The notes under the pieces: model-generated
Seen by the model: only the letters and a program-made list of their open reading frames with translations
Databases searched by the model: none
What the model was told of the DNA's origin: nothing
Shown: positions 1 through 9,169 of the stretch, in pieces
Position numbering within the stretch: the stretch's first letter is position 1
How the letters are laid out: each line of letters begins with the position of its first letter
Assembly (NCBI RefSeq): GCF_009711935.1
Contig: NZ_VIKX01000323.1
Location: forward strand, 1-58,890
Direction of reading: 5' to 3'
Length of the DNA: 58,890 nucleotides
Source: Dolichospermum sp. UHCC 0259
Lineage (GTDB): Bacteria > Cyanobacteriota > Cyanobacteriia > Cyanobacteriales > Nostocaceae
Position numbers and translations under genes: made by a program

Positions 1-5
1 TTATC

Positions 6-134
6 TCATTTACGCCGCAGTGTACTAGCAACTTGGGTTAATACTAATTCAATACTTAATAGCCGTTCTTGTATCCGTCCTTCTTCCCTACCTTTGTGCA
101 AAATTTCCTGATAAAAAAAAGATTTTTCTAACAT
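6..134 (-). pseudogene. Short relic resembling the C-terminus of an Rpn/PD-(D/E)XK putative transposase
   Basis: A 42-codon reading frame with the stretch YQEILHKGREEGRIQERLL. Cyanobacterial Rpn-family recombination-promoting nucleases (PD-(D/E)XK putative transposases) end in similar YQEIL-KG-EEG helices, but are roughly 250-330 residues long. Nothing upstream on the minus strand supplies a nuclease domain, so this looks like a leftover tail. The assignment rests on a short motif only; a free-standing small protein is possible. Confidence 0.35.
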
Positions 135-469
135 ATCTATACTCCTTATAATTAACTCTGATTCATGGCGATGAGGAATTTATGCTACACTTTCTTTAAG
201 GTTTTTAATCAATACGAGATAGGCAGAAATATCAGATTTTTCTGCCGCTGATGCTGCATAAGTCCGCATTTATTTAGGCATTTCCAGTTTATACTGTGAT
301 TATAACTCACTGAGGACACAAAAATCTCGGCTCTCCCGTATTTGTTATACAAAATTACCAGTTGCTAAAATAATTTTCAAAAATATGATTTATTAACTTT
401 GCTGGGAAACACTAACTACAATAAATTAGTCTTGTTATTAACAGCCGCAAAAAATTTGTTTATCAGCCT
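135..469. other. Gene-poor stretch with one possible micro-ORF relic
   Basis: No convincing gene. A 29-codon minus-strand frame (180-269, beginning MRTYAASAAEKSDISAYL) is preceded in frame by a stop and has no clear ribosome-binding site, so it reads as decayed coding DNA. The last part must contain the promoter of the M23 peptidase gene; no single promoter stands out. Confidence 0.4.
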
Positions 470-1387
470 ATGAATACCATGCGTAACGCTATTAATCCAG
501 AGAATAAATTGTCAGGTTTTAGTATTATCAATCGTGCCAAAATGTTTATAGGCATCATTGCTGCTATCCCCATTGCTTTAAGCCTACCAGCAAAGGCTTT
601 AGAAGTACAGGTATTACCGAAAAATCCTCAATTAGGAGATACCATTTCCGTTATTATTGAGGCAAATTCTCCAGATAAAACCAGCAATCCTACTGTCACA
701 GTGGGGAAGGAAATATATCCAGCCTTTGAAATTGCACCTCGTAAGTATCGTTCTTTTGTGCCTACAACTCCCTTAGAAAAAGCTGGGGTGAGAACTATTA
801 AAGTTTCCGAGGGTGGACAAGAACAAAATTTATCAGTAAAGGTGCGCGATCGCAAATTTCCCGTCCAACGGATTACCTTACCACCTGGAAAAGCTGGAGT
901 TAAGGCTACTGAATACGAACTCAAGCGAGTAAAAGAATTAAAAGCCCTACAAACACCAGAAAAATATTGGAATGGGGCTTTTCTTGCCCCCAATGCTGGG
1001 AGAACATCCACTAAATATGGTGTCCGTCGCTACTATAATGGTAAATTTGCCAAAGACTACTACCACCGTGGACAAGACTATGCAGGTGCAGCGGGTTCAA
1101 CCGTAATTACCCCAGCAGCCGGACGAGTTGCTTTAGTGGGTAAAGTATCCCAAGGGTTCCGAGTTCATGGTAATCTAGTAGGCGTTGATCACGGTCAGGG
1201 AATTATCAGCATTTTCATGCACCTAAGTCGTATTGATGTCAAAGAAGGTGATTTTGTGCAAGCAGGACAAAAAATTGGTGCAGTGGGTTCAACTGGTGCA
1301 TCTACCGGCCCGCACTTACACTGGGGTTTGTATGTAAACGGACAATCTGTTGATCCATTACCGTGGAAATCTCAGAAAATTGATTAA
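470..1387 (+). CDS. M23 (LytM-type) peptidase, exported
   Basis: A 305-residue zinc metallopeptidase of family M23, expected to cleave peptide cross-links in peptidoglycan from the periplasmic side. A hydrophobic segment near residues 24-43, ending in PAKA before LEVQ, looks like a signal peptide. Residues about 45-130 form a beta-rich domain. The peptidase domain at the C-terminus carries the HxxxD zinc motif (YYHRGQDYAG, near residue 198) and the HxH motif (GPHLHWG, near residue 283), both intact, so activity is likely. It stands alone, with a ComFB-like gene downstream in the same direction. Some LytM proteins act as amidase activators rather than enzymes, but the complete metal site argues for catalysis. 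Confidence 0.88.
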   Translation: MNTMRNAINPENKLSGFSIINRAKMFIGIIAAIPIALSLPAKALEVQVLPKNPQLGDTISVIIEANSPDKTSNPTVTVGKEIYPAFEIAPRKYRSFVPTTPLEKAGVRTIKVSEGGQEQNLSVKVRDRKFPVQRITLPPGKAGVKATEYELKRVKELKALQTPEKYWNGAFLAPNAGRTSTKYGVRRYYNGKFAKDYYHRGQDYAGAAGSTVITPAAGRVALVGKVSQGFRVHGNLVGVDHGQGIISIFMHLSRIDVKEGDFVQAGQKIGAVGSTGASTGPHLHWGLYVNGQSVDPLPWKSQKID

Positions 1388-1640
1388 GTTGTTGACCTAA
1401 TTACTTTCTCAACCCAAAATACCTGTATATAAATAGTACAATTTGGTAGAGTAATTAATTCAGTAACATGGTAACGGGGTACTTAAGCCCCTTATCTATC
1501 TATTATTTGAACTAATTCTGCTATTGTATTCTGGGTGATTGATAGCATTCCTATTTAATTTAGCTATCGGAAATTTTATGTTTCTAGCCAGAAATACATA
1601 CTTTTATGCCACGCTCCTTCCAAACTACCCACAATGTTTT

Positions 1641-2177
1641 ATGAGTATTGAAAAAATAGTAGAACAAGCTCTTGAAGATGGCCACTTGACACCGACAATG
1701 GAGGCAGAGGTTGGGCATATTTGCGACAACGCCTCAGAACTGTCAATTGAAGAATACATGGCTTTAGACCGACTCATGGGTGCATTGTTGACTGGTGAGG
1801 TCGTAGCAGTACCCCGTAAACAATTTATCAATGTCATGGAAGAGTTGGTTCTGGGCAATGTCATTGCCAAGGTAGCAGAAATTGAAGTGACCAGCGAAAG
1901 TTCTCTAGATGTAGGAGATATAACGGCCTATGCTCTCAATAGACTACCTCCTCTGTATGCAACGACAGAAGAAGGTGCAAAATATCAACGAGAAAGAGCT
2001 AAAACAGAACTTGATGCTTTAATATCTCAACAAGTCAGTGAAGCTATATCTCAGTATTTAGATAAACCTAGTTTCTTCCCAGAACGTCAAGCATTGAATA
2101 AGAACAATGGTAAGGAGGTTTTAACGCAAGTTACTACATTACTCCAAACTTATGCATCTAACTTTGAGGAAAAATAA
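1641..2177 (+). CDS. ComFB-family protein (possible cyclic-dinucleotide receptor)
   Basis: A 178-residue protein. The N-terminal half (MSIEKIVEQALEDG, then SIEEYMALDRLM) is a small helical region usual in cyanobacterial homologues. The C-terminal half has the ComFB pattern: FINVMEELVL, then DVGDITAYALNRLPPLYATT. Known of the family: ComFB was named from the Bacillus competence operon, and cyanobacterial members have been reported to bind cyclic dinucleotides and affect competence or cell size. That this one does so is inference. The frame is open back to 1539, but homologues as I recall them begin at the MSIEK methionine used here. No strong ribosome-binding site marks either start. Confidence 0.72.
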   Translation: MSIEKIVEQALEDGHLTPTMEAEVGHICDNASELSIEEYMALDRLMGALLTGEVVAVPRKQFINVMEELVLGNVIAKVAEIEVTSESSLDVGDITAYALNRLPPLYATTEEGAKYQRERAKTELDALISQQVSEAISQYLDKPSFFPERQALNKNNGKEVLTQVTTLLQTYASNFEEK

Positions 2178-2197
2178 ATGACAATTGTTAATTGTTA

Positions 2198-2218
2198 GTG
2201 GTCAGTGGTCAGTGGTCA
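2198..2218. repeat. Heptamer tandem repeat (STRR), 3 units
   Basis: Three tandem copies of GTGGTCA between two gene ends. Short tandemly repeated repetitive sequences with 7-bp periodicity are a hallmark of heterocystous cyanobacteria. Confidence 0.85.
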
Positions 2219-2297
2219 ATTGTGTCCAATCACCAATTACGGTAAAAGCCATACAGTAAAAGACTTTTATTCCTGACTTCTGACTGCTTTCATATTT

Positions 2298-2981
2298 TTA
2301 TTCACGTACAAATACTTGTGTGCCTATATTTACTTGGCTATACAACATTCGGACATCAGCATTACGCATTCTTAGACAGCCGTGAGAAACAGCCGCCCCC
2401 AGTAAATCAACATTTGGTGTGCCATGAAAGCCGAGTTGATTCCGACCATCAGACCAAAAACCAATCCATCTATCCCCTAAAGGACTGTCTGGACCGCTCT
2501 CGAAAACAGCATTTGTAATGGGATGTCTCCAAATGGGGTCGTGTTCTTTGTGGATGATTTTAAAGTTACCCGTTGGTGTTTCCCAGCCTTTTTTGCCGAT
2601 AGCAATTGGATAACTAGCTATTATTTCATTATATTGAGAAACATAGACACGGCGATCGCTCAAATCTACCACGACTTGAGTTTTATTTGATACTGGTATT
2701 GATCTCTGAGAATTATTGACTGGATCTGTAACTTGATCCTGACTTGACCTTTGTGTTTTCCACACGGCAGCTTTTTGGGGAGAGTTAGGCACAGAAGCCG
2801 CAATTGCACTGGTGCCAATTTCCACCGCTGAACCCTGTGGATAAACCTCTGTGGATGCAGACTGATTTAATTGTCCTGTTGTTCTCATATTGTGCCAATG
2901 GACAGCCAGAGATAAAATTGCCGTACCAAAACAGAGAAACATGACCATAGTTGCTACAGATTCATTTCTTGCCATTGCCAT
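2298..2981 (-). CDS. L,D-transpeptidase (YkuD domain)
   Basis: A 227-residue membrane-anchored protein. A single hydrophobic segment at about residues 10-27 is followed by a polar linker to residue 100 and then a YkuD domain. Its catalytic signature is visible: LGFHGTPN, then VSHGCLRMRNAD with the nucleophilic cysteine near residue 200. These enzymes form 3-3 cross-links in peptidoglycan or attach proteins to it, and act in the periplasm. It is divergent from sigG, with 313 bases between them. A cyanobacterial role in cell-wall remodelling is inference from the family. Confidence 0.9.
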   Translation of the reverse strand: MAMARNESVATMVMFLCFGTAILSLAVHWHNMRTTGQLNQSASTEVYPQGSAVEIGTSAIAASVPNSPQKAAVWKTQRSSQDQVTDPVNNSQRSIPVSNKTQVVVDLSDRRVYVSQYNEIIASYPIAIGKKGWETPTGNFKIIHKEHDPIWRHPITNAVFESGPDSPLGDRWIGFWSDGRNQLGFHGTPNVDLLGAAVSHGCLRMRNADVRMLYSQVNIGTQVFVRE

Positions 2982-3294
2982 CGCTATTCATCGCCTATTA
3001 TTTATCCCTGACACATCTGGCTAAAGGTGACTGATCATTGATCATTAATAAGTACCAGTCAAGTATTTAGTGGACAGTTTTCAATCTGATTGCCATTTTT
3101 AACTTTAACAAGAAGTTAATCCGTAGTCTTCCTTACCTTATTCTTTCATACTTACTTGACGAGGGAATAAAATGCTGAAAACTCCTTTCTATATATATTT
3201 CCGTGTTCCGATTATAAATCCGTCACCTTACCGAGGAACTTTTCATCTATCATCTAGTCTAATAGAAGGGAGTGATTTAACGCCAGTCTGATCC
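2982..3294. other. Divergent promoter region between L,D-transpeptidase and sigG
   Basis: No gene is visible. The stretch must hold promoters for both flanking genes. A small direct repeat, TGATCAT twice around 3030-3045, is the only structure I noticed. Confidence 0.5.
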
Positions 3295-3951
3295 ATGAGT
3301 CAATCCATTAGTGTATCTTGGTCAACAGTTGATGCCACCTACCCAGCAGCATCGGTGCAAGTTGACAAACTCTCAAACCACGATCTTATTTTGCGCTGTC
3401 AAGTCGGATTGCGTCCAGAACGCGCTGCCTTTTCAGAACTGTTACGTCGCTACCAAACTCAAGTTGATCGAGTTTTATATCATTTAGCTCCTGATTGGTC
3501 TGATAGAGCCGATTTAGCTCAGGAAGTTTGGATTCGTGTCTATAGGAATATTAACCGACTCCAAGAACCTGCCAAGTTCCGAGGTTGGTTAAGTCGCATT
3601 GCCACGAATTTGTTTTATGATGAATTACGTAAACGTAAACGGGTCGCTACTCCCTTATCATTAGATGCTCCCCGCACCTTAGATGATGGGGAAATGGATT
3701 GGGAAATTGCCGGTGATGCCCCAAGTCCAGATGAGCAACTAACTACTAGAGAATTTTATGAACAGTTGCGAGAAGCGATCGCCGACCTACCAGAAGTTTT
3801 TCGGACTACAATTGTTTTAAGAGAAATTGAAGGCATGGCCTATGAAGAAATTGCCGAAATTACCGGAGTTTCCCTGGGAACGGTGAAATCTAGAATAGCC
3901 AGAGCCAGATCAAGATTACAAACTCAGTTACAAAGCTATCTAGATACATAA
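3295..3951 (+). CDS. sigG: ECF-type RNA polymerase sigma factor, SigG-like
   Basis: A 218-residue group 4 (extracytoplasmic function) sigma factor. Region 2 is clear (FSELLRRYQTQVDRVLYHL, then DLAQEVWIRVYRNI, then FRGWLSRIATNLFYDELR), followed by a linker and region 4 (LPEVFRTTIVLREIEGMAYEEIAEITGVSLGTVKSRI, split here for description at residues about 165-200). It recruits RNA polymerase to stress promoters. The neighbour 116 bases downstream encodes a membrane protein with anti-sigma features, the usual ECF arrangement. In Anabaena the SigG pair has been linked to envelope stress; that link here is inference. A short N-terminal extension of about 25 residues precedes region 2. Confidence 0.88.
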   Translation: MSQSISVSWSTVDATYPAASVQVDKLSNHDLILRCQVGLRPERAAFSELLRRYQTQVDRVLYHLAPDWSDRADLAQEVWIRVYRNINRLQEPAKFRGWLSRIATNLFYDELRKRKRVATPLSLDAPRTLDDGEMDWEIAGDAPSPDEQLTTREFYEQLREAIADLPEVFRTTIVLREIEGMAYEEIAEITGVSLGTVKSRIARARSRLQTQLQSYLDT

Positions 3952-4067
3952 TCTACACCATGTTTCTTCAATTCTATGGCAGATTTTAAGAAATATTAAG
4001 GACTGTCAACGAAAATATATATTTTCTGCCATTGAGAAGCAAAAATGAATCAACGGGTACTATAAAT

Positions 4068-4529
4068 ATGGAGAAGCGCGATTGTTTCGAGTTATTAAGT
4101 GCTTACCTGGACGGCGAAGTTACCGCAACTGAACGCAGGCAAGTTGAAGAGTGGCTACTAACTGATGCCTCGATTAAACGCCTGTACAAAAGACTACTAA
4201 ATCTGAGAAAAGGCTTGCATAGCATCCCTGTTCCCGCCAATTCTCAGTCATCAGAAGCAACGATTAACCAAGTTTTAACCCGTGTTAATCGCCGTTATCG
4301 CTTAAATTGGATGTTAGGTAGTGCCGCCGCAGTAGCTTGTATTTTGGGAGCAATATCTGGTTTATTACCCAGTAATTCCAGAATCTTACAAATAGCCACA
4401 ACACAACCCACAGAATTAACACCAACAGCCTCAGATTCGCCCTTAATGGTAGCTGTAAATAACCCAGTGATTGAAATTCCCAAAACAGCAGTAGCACCTA
4501 GCGAGAAGCCAGTTAACAACTTCAATTAA
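4068..4529 (+). CDS. Anti-sigma factor, single transmembrane segment
   Basis: A 153-residue protein that probably sequesters the upstream ECF sigma factor. Residues 1-40 (MEKRDCFELLSAYLDGEV, then TERRQVEEWLL) resemble the anti-sigma N-terminal domain that docks on sigma region 2/4. The usual HxxxCxxC zinc motif is incomplete, with one cysteine only. A hydrophobic segment (WMLGSAAAVACILGAISGLL, about residues 83-102) would span the membrane, leaving a Thr/Pro-rich tail outside. The frame could also begin 36 bases earlier at a TTG, but the ATG fits the domain start. A terminator lies about 80 bases past the stop. Confidence 0.75.
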   Translation: MEKRDCFELLSAYLDGEVTATERRQVEEWLLTDASIKRLYKRLLNLRKGLHSIPVPANSQSSEATINQVLTRVNRRYRLNWMLGSAAAVACILGAISGLLPSNSRILQIATTQPTELTPTASDSPLMVAVNNPVIEIPKTAVAPSEKPVNNFN

Positions 4530-4606
4530 TTGCCTGGCAGGTAGACTTTTTGTAATATCATAAAACACACCCAAGCCCAATCTGAAAATAAGTGGTTTAG
4601 CTTGTA

Positions 4607-4640
4607 AACCTCTATGTACTGGCGATTATAGAGGTTTTTT
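4607..4640 (+). terminator. Intrinsic terminator of the sigG operon
   Basis: A 9-bp perfect stem, AACCTCTAT (4607-4615) with ATAGAGGTT (4628-4636), a 12-base loop, and a T-run. It lies 77 bases past the anti-sigma stop, in the right orientation. Confidence 0.85.
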
Positions 4641-4699
4641 GATGTTGGTTGGTTTCTTTGCTAGTAATCTTCCAAATTATCTAACGCCTTCTTTGAATT

Positions 4700-4804
4700 T
4701 TATTCATCCAAGATCGAAGAAACAAAAGCACCTAAAACGGAAATATTTCTTTCTGCAATTTCGTTAATAAATTCCAGTGCATTAGCAGGTGTGACTTGAA
4801 GCAT
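4700..4804 (-). pseudogene. 34-codon unidentified coding relic
   Basis: A short minus-strand frame, MLQVTPANALEFINEIAE and then a hydrophobic tail ending SSILDE. It has protein-like composition, but I do not recognise the family. Its first codons overlap one arm of the inverted repeat at 4796-4863, which suggests the start was created when DNA was inserted or lost there. It may be the C-terminal stump of a larger gene. Confidence 0.35.
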
Positions 4805-4863
4805 AAAATAAGCTTTTGGCTCACTTTATGCTTCACAAAGCCGATGTCCATTTTATGCTTCAA
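4796..4863. repeat. 14-bp perfect inverted repeat with a third internal copy
   Basis: TTGAAGCATAAAAT (4796-4809) is exactly inverted at 4850-4863, and a near copy (ACTTTATGCTTCA) lies between at 4823-4835. It borders the transposase debris that follows and may be an IS or MITE end. Confidence 0.65.
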
Positions 4864-4979
4864 AAAAATGTGAAAGTAGAAAATTCCTTTTTCCAAGTAA
4901 TACATAGGAAAAAACAGACACTTTCCCGTGTAATATACGGAAAGATAAGAATCAAGATCAACAACCTTCAATTGTTGGC

Positions 4980-5279
4980 TTGATGTTTTTATTGACTATC
5001 GCATTACGGGTTTTTACTCTCATAGAGTTTGTTGTCCGCGAAGCACTTCAAAAAGCACAACAAGTTCTCGCTGGTCTTTATGATGGTAATCCTAAGCGAG
5101 CCACTGCGCGTCCTTCTACTGAGCAGCTACTTAAGACTTTTCGCAACTTAACTCTTTACTCTCTCCCTGATTCTACCATCTTTGTTACGCCTCTTTCTGA
5201 TCTTCAACGACAGATTCTTTCACTGATGAAATTGCCTGAGTCTCTTTATCAACTGCATCTCTTACCGTGCAAGACTTAA
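4980..5279 (+). pseudogene. Transposase C-terminal fragment (IS1634/IS4-like)
   Basis: The 99 residues match the tail of a widespread cyanobacterial DDE transposase: FLLTIALRVFTLIEFVVREA, then LAGLYDGNPKRATARPSTEQ, then FRNLTLYSLPDSTIFVTPLS. The catalytic N-terminal two thirds is missing; upstream DNA (4890-4980) still encodes related residues but with frameshifts and stops. The ATG is therefore not a true start. The family name comes from the recalled tail pattern and is less sure than the statement that it is a transposase. Confidence 0.72.
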
Positions 5280-5863
5280 TTCCTTCTTCGATTTCCAAAA
5301 TGAGCGAACGGACAGTATAAACCAGCATCTAATAAAAATAATAAGTTTTTCTGGTTAAATTGTGCCAGTAATTTAGTCATTAAAGTCCTCTCACCAGTTC
5401 CTTTACCTTGGCTAGAACCATAGGTAAAATCTAGAATTAGGCGTGTTGATGCTGATATTAATGTGACTATTCTCAGCATGGGAAAAGCACTTTCTCCTCG
5501 ACCACATTTAGACTTCCCAAATTTATCACGATTACTTTCAGTATCAGGTGTCGTACCTGTGGAACCATCAAATATTACTGTAGTCCATTTATGAAAGTCA
5601 TATTTCAATGTTGTCAAACTAGAAGTGAGTTTTTTAAATATTAGTTGAAAAACTGTTAATCCTATACGAACTCTGGCATGACTCATAGCACCTTCAGAAA
5701 TAAGTTGTTTTGGTAGACAACAGGATAACCACCTCAATCCTGATATCATCCAATCCATAATTCCTACTGAGTAAGCATCTGATGATGTTCTTTTTGAATT
5801 CCCATACAAAACTGTCAAGGATGACTTGAAATAAACTCTTATAAAGCTTAAATATTCTTTCAT
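5276..5863 (-). pseudogene. IS4-family transposase, C-terminally truncated
   Basis: A 195-residue product where about 400 would be expected. The N-terminal part is recognisable, and the first DDE acidic region is present (IFDGSTGTTPDTESNRDKFG), followed by FPMLRIVTLISASTR and FLLDAGLYCPFAHF. The third catalytic region is missing. The reading frame ends at the junction with the oppositely oriented transposase fragment, overlapping it by 4 bases, so another element or a deletion removed its end. Not expected to be active. Confidence 0.75.
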
Positions 5864-6132
5864 ATTTTGTCAATATATACTATCAGGCTACTCATTTTGG
5901 AGCAGGAACAAAAATTATCGACGAAAAAATGACACATTCATGATTTTTTAAATTTGATTTCAAATAGTTGACAAGATTGATGATTTATAAATTCAAGAAA
6001 AATGTGATGGTCATATAATGTTAGATACATTTTGCCTGGAGTTTAGACTAAACTGAAGTTATTTTTACGCCTTAATATTTGCAGAATTAATATTAGTAAT
6101 TATTTGTAGGCTATTAATTTCATTCACGGGTA

Positions 6133-7032
6133 TTGATATTAAATCAAAATACTCATTTAATCTCAATCTTAGGATTATCCGGTATTGGTAAAACCACACT
6201 CGTTAAAAGATTTATAGACTTACATCAACAAAAGTTTGATGCTATTGTTTGGAGAAGTTTAAAATTTCCTCAATCTCTAGATTTATTACTTGATGATTTA
6301 CTCAAACATCACAAATTAGACTCATTACCAACAATAAATGATAAATTAAAACAATTATTTGATATTCTCAAGAATCAAAAATGTCTAATTATTCTTGATG
6401 ATTTACAAAATATATTTATTCCTAGTCAATTCGCGGGAAAATATCAACCAGAATATCAAGATTATCAAACCTTATTCAAAATGATTACAGAAACCCATCA
6501 TCAAAGTAGTGTTATCTTAATTAGTCAAGAACAATGTCCAGAAATGGAATGTTTAGATGAAGAATTATATCCTATTAAATCTTTAAAATTATCAGGTTTA
6601 GATAATCCAGAAATTTTCAAAAATACCGGATTAAAAAATGAGGATAGTTGGTTAAAATTAATCAAATTATATGAAGGTAATTTGTTTTATTTAAAAAGTA
6701 TTAGTATATTAATCCATAAAAATTATGATGGTCAAGTTACTGATTTTTTAGCAGAGGATACTTTACATATTACCAATCAAATGCAATCTCATTTTCAAGA
6801 TATTTTTAACCGTCTATCATCACCAGAACAAGAAATAGTATTAGAACTAAGTAAATTTGAAAACCCTATTTCCAGGGAAGAATTAAGACAAAGTTTAAAT
6901 TTATCCTCAGTTGATTTTAATAATTGTTTACAATCCTTACAACAACGGTATTTAATCACGAAAATCAAAGAAGATAAAATTCTGTTTAAATTATCTCCTG
7001 TTTTTCAAGAATATGTAAGAAATTATTGTTAA
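6133..7032 (+). pseudogene. NB-ARC (STAND-type) ATPase, N-terminally truncated
   Basis: A 299-residue frame starting abruptly at the P-loop. GLSGIGKTTLVKRF is Walker A at residues 14-27, FDAIVWRSLKF follows, and CLIILDDLQNIF is Walker B near residue 96. A winged-helix-like tail (EELRQSLNLSSVDFNNCL, then YLITKI) ends the protein. Cyanobacterial NB-ARC proteins normally carry 50-150 residues ahead of the P-loop, with an effector or DNA-binding domain, and often WD40 or TPR repeats behind it. Here only a TTG could start the frame and an in-frame stop lies at 6115. It is either a relic or a minimal ATPase. Base composition is very AT-rich. The 269 bases upstream hold nothing I recognise. Confidence 0.65.
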
Positions 7033-7097
7033 TATGTGATAAAATCCCTATTGTTATCCTGTTCATTCTTTAATCCTGGACATCCTGATTCAAACAA

Positions 7098-7874
7098 TTA
7101 CCTAACTAACTGCATAGCGGAGTTAAAAAACTGCCGACATAAGCCTTTAGTAATTAAAATAGTTGTTAACAAGTTGGTGACAGCTACCATAAAAATAATT
7201 AAAATCTCATAGGATACAGCCTCTAGCGGTGTGATTCCAGCTAATAATTGTCCATTGGTAAAGGTTGGTATTGTCACCATACCAATCAGCATCATTTGAT
7301 TTAAAGTCGGCATAATTGCAGTACGAATCGCTTCTTTGCGGTAGGGCTTAATCGCCTGTTCAGGAGTTGCACCTAAGCTTAAATGTGTTTCTATCTCTGT
7401 GGGAAATTGGTTGATACTACTAACCAAACGTTCTCCCGCTATTGCTGCTGCGTTCATGGCATTACCTAGCAATATGCCAGCTAAAGGAATGATATAACGC
7501 GGTTCATACCATCTTTCTGGTTGAATAATTAGAAAATTGGTGTAAAGCAATGTTAAGGAAGTGCTGAGAAAAATCGCACTTCCAGCTAAAGGTAAAACTT
7601 GTGGAATTTTTTGACTAATGCGGTTACGAGTAATAATTGCAGTAATTGTCAGAATTATTGCTAAAATTCCCACTACTGCCCAAACATTGTTAACGGCAAA
7701 AATGAAGTCAAAAATGTATCCTAATACAAGTAGTTGGAGGATAGTTCTACCAGTAGCTACGCTTAAATTTAATTCTAGTCCTAATTGCTCCCACGCCGAT
7801 ATACCAATGGCAACAGCCATTAAACCCATCGCTAAAGCCAAATCTACCATATCTAATTTGATTAACTCTGGCAT
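7098..7874 (-). CDS. FetB/UPF0014-family ABC transporter permease
   Basis: A 258-residue polytopic membrane protein with about seven hydrophobic segments. The UPF0014/FetB hallmark regions are visible: ATGRTILQLLVLGYI, then PLAGILLGNAMNAAAIAGERL, then LSLGATPEQAIKPYRKEAIR, then GMVTIPTFTNGQLLAG. The E. coli relative FetAB is an ABC exporter implicated in iron homeostasis; no FetA ATPase is adjacent, so the partner must be elsewhere and the substrate is not shown. An AGAGG ribosome-binding site lies 10 bases before this ATG, which rules out the earlier TTG at 7895. Confidence 0.82.
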   Translation of the reverse strand: MPELIKLDMVDLALAMGLMAVAIGISAWEQLGLELNLSVATGRTILQLLVLGYIFDFIFAVNNVWAVVGILAIILTITAIITRNRISQKIPQVLPLAGSAIFLSTSLTLLYTNFLIIQPERWYEPRYIIPLAGILLGNAMNAAAIAGERLVSSINQFPTEIETHLSLGATPEQAIKPYRKEAIRTAIMPTLNQMMLIGMVTIPTFTNGQLLAGITPLEAVSYEILIIFMVAVTNLLTTILITKGLCRQFFNSAMQLVR

Positions 7875-7961
7875 AGTTTCTCTACCTCTTAACAATTAAA
7901 AACTTTAGGTATTACAGGGAATAGGGAACAGGGAAATATTTTTAATTCTTCCTTCTTTATC

Positions 7962-7996
7962 CTGACAACTGACAACTGACAACTGACAACTAACAA
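7962..7996. repeat. Heptamer tandem repeat (STRR), 4-5 units
   Basis: Four perfect CTGACAA units and one degenerate unit (CTAACAA), ending 10 bases before the aminotransferase start codon. It occupies the position where a ribosome-binding site would be expected. Confidence 0.88.
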
Positions 7997-8006
7997 ATAA
8001 AAACTC

Positions 8007-9155
8007 ATGATTAAAAGTGTAAATTCGATTCCCGCCTTTGATATTAAACAACAATATGCCACCATTGAAGCAGAAGTAAGTGCTGTTGTATTAGCGGTTT
8101 TGGCTTCGGGGCGTTATATTGGTGGCCCAGCAATTACAGATTTTGAACAACAGTTTGCAGCTTATCATGGTGTCAGTGAATGTGTAGCTTGTAACTCTGG
8201 TACTGATGCTCTATTTTTAGCATTACGCGCTTTAGGAATTGGGGCAGGTGATGAAGTTATTACTACACCATTTACTTTTTTTGCGACGACAGAAGTTATT
8301 AGTGCGGTAGGGGCAATCCCAGTATTTGTAGATATTGATGCAACTACGTTTAATTTGGACGTAGAGAAATTAGAAGCAGCGATTACGCCAAAAACTAAAG
8401 CAATTATTCCCGTGCATTTATTTGGCTTACCTGTAGATATGACAAGATTAATGGAAATTGCCAAAACTCACAATTTAGCAGTAATTGAAGATTGCGCTCA
8501 AGCTACTGGTGCAAGTTGGGAAAATCAAAAAGTTGGTAGTATTGGCCATGTTGGTTGCTTTAGTTTCTACCCTACCAAGAATCTTGGTGGTTGCGGTGAT
8601 GGTGGAGCAATTACTACGAATGATCCAGCGATCGCTACTCAATTACGAGTTTTGCGCGAACATGGGAGTAAGGTAAGATATATTCATGAGGAAATCGGTG
8701 TCAACAGTCGTTTAGATGCCATTCAAGCCGTAATTCTGCAAATTAAACTCCGCTATCTCGATCTTTGGAACAGCAGACGTAAACAAATCGCTGACTATTA
8801 TTACCAACACCTCAGCCAAGTTTCTGATATTATCGTCCCCCAAGAATTTCCCGGAGGGGTTGGTGTTTGGAATCAATACACTATTCGGATTTCTGGAGAA
8901 AGACGGAATGGTGCAAGTGGTAAATATCGAGATTCCGTCAAAAACCAAATGCAGGAACAGGGTGTAAATTCCATGATTTACTATCCCTTACCTTTACATT
9001 TGCAGCCAGTGTATAAAAATCTAGGCTATCAACCCGGACAATTACCAGTAGCAGAGCAAGCAAGTCAAGAAGTTTTATCCTTACCCATGTTCCCAGAATT
9101 GGAGCAAGAACAACAAGATAAAGTCATTGATACGTTGAAAAATTGTTTGTCCTAA
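8007..9155 (+). CDS. DegT/DnrJ/EryC1/StrS-family PLP aminotransferase
   Basis: A 382-residue fold-type I enzyme dependent on pyridoxal phosphate. Landmarks are GVSECVACNSGTDALFLALR (cofactor phosphate binding), DEVITTPFTFFATTE, VIEDCAQATGA (aspartate that pairs with the pyridine nitrogen), and SFYPTKNLGG with the Schiff-base lysine near residue 188. VNSRLDAIQAVIL and the C-terminal PMFPEL motif are also typical. Family members transaminate keto-sugar nucleotides for surface polysaccharides or antibiotics. No sugar-biosynthesis gene is adjacent, so the substrate is unknown. Length is complete. Confidence 0.9.
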   Translation: MIKSVNSIPAFDIKQQYATIEAEVSAVVLAVLASGRYIGGPAITDFEQQFAAYHGVSECVACNSGTDALFLALRALGIGAGDEVITTPFTFFATTEVISAVGAIPVFVDIDATTFNLDVEKLEAAITPKTKAIIPVHLFGLPVDMTRLMEIAKTHNLAVIEDCAQATGASWENQKVGSIGHVGCFSFYPTKNLGGCGDGGAITTNDPAIATQLRVLREHGSKVRYIHEEIGVNSRLDAIQAVILQIKLRYLDLWNSRRKQIADYYYQHLSQVSDIIVPQEFPGGVGVWNQYTIRISGERRNGASGKYRDSVKNQMQEQGVNSMIYYPLPLHLQPVYKNLGYQPGQLPVAEQASQEVLSLPMFPELEQEQQDKVIDTLKNCLS

Positions 9156-9169
9156 ATTGTATGCGTAGT

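Noticed and set aside
628-1011. A 127-codon frame opposite the M23 peptidase gene
   Set aside because: It lies wholly within a gene with intact catalytic motifs and has no family resemblance of its own.
7962-7996. Tandem heptamers considered as a CRISPR array
   Set aside because: Units are 7 bases with no spacers; no cas gene is in the window. The same applies to the other heptamer runs.
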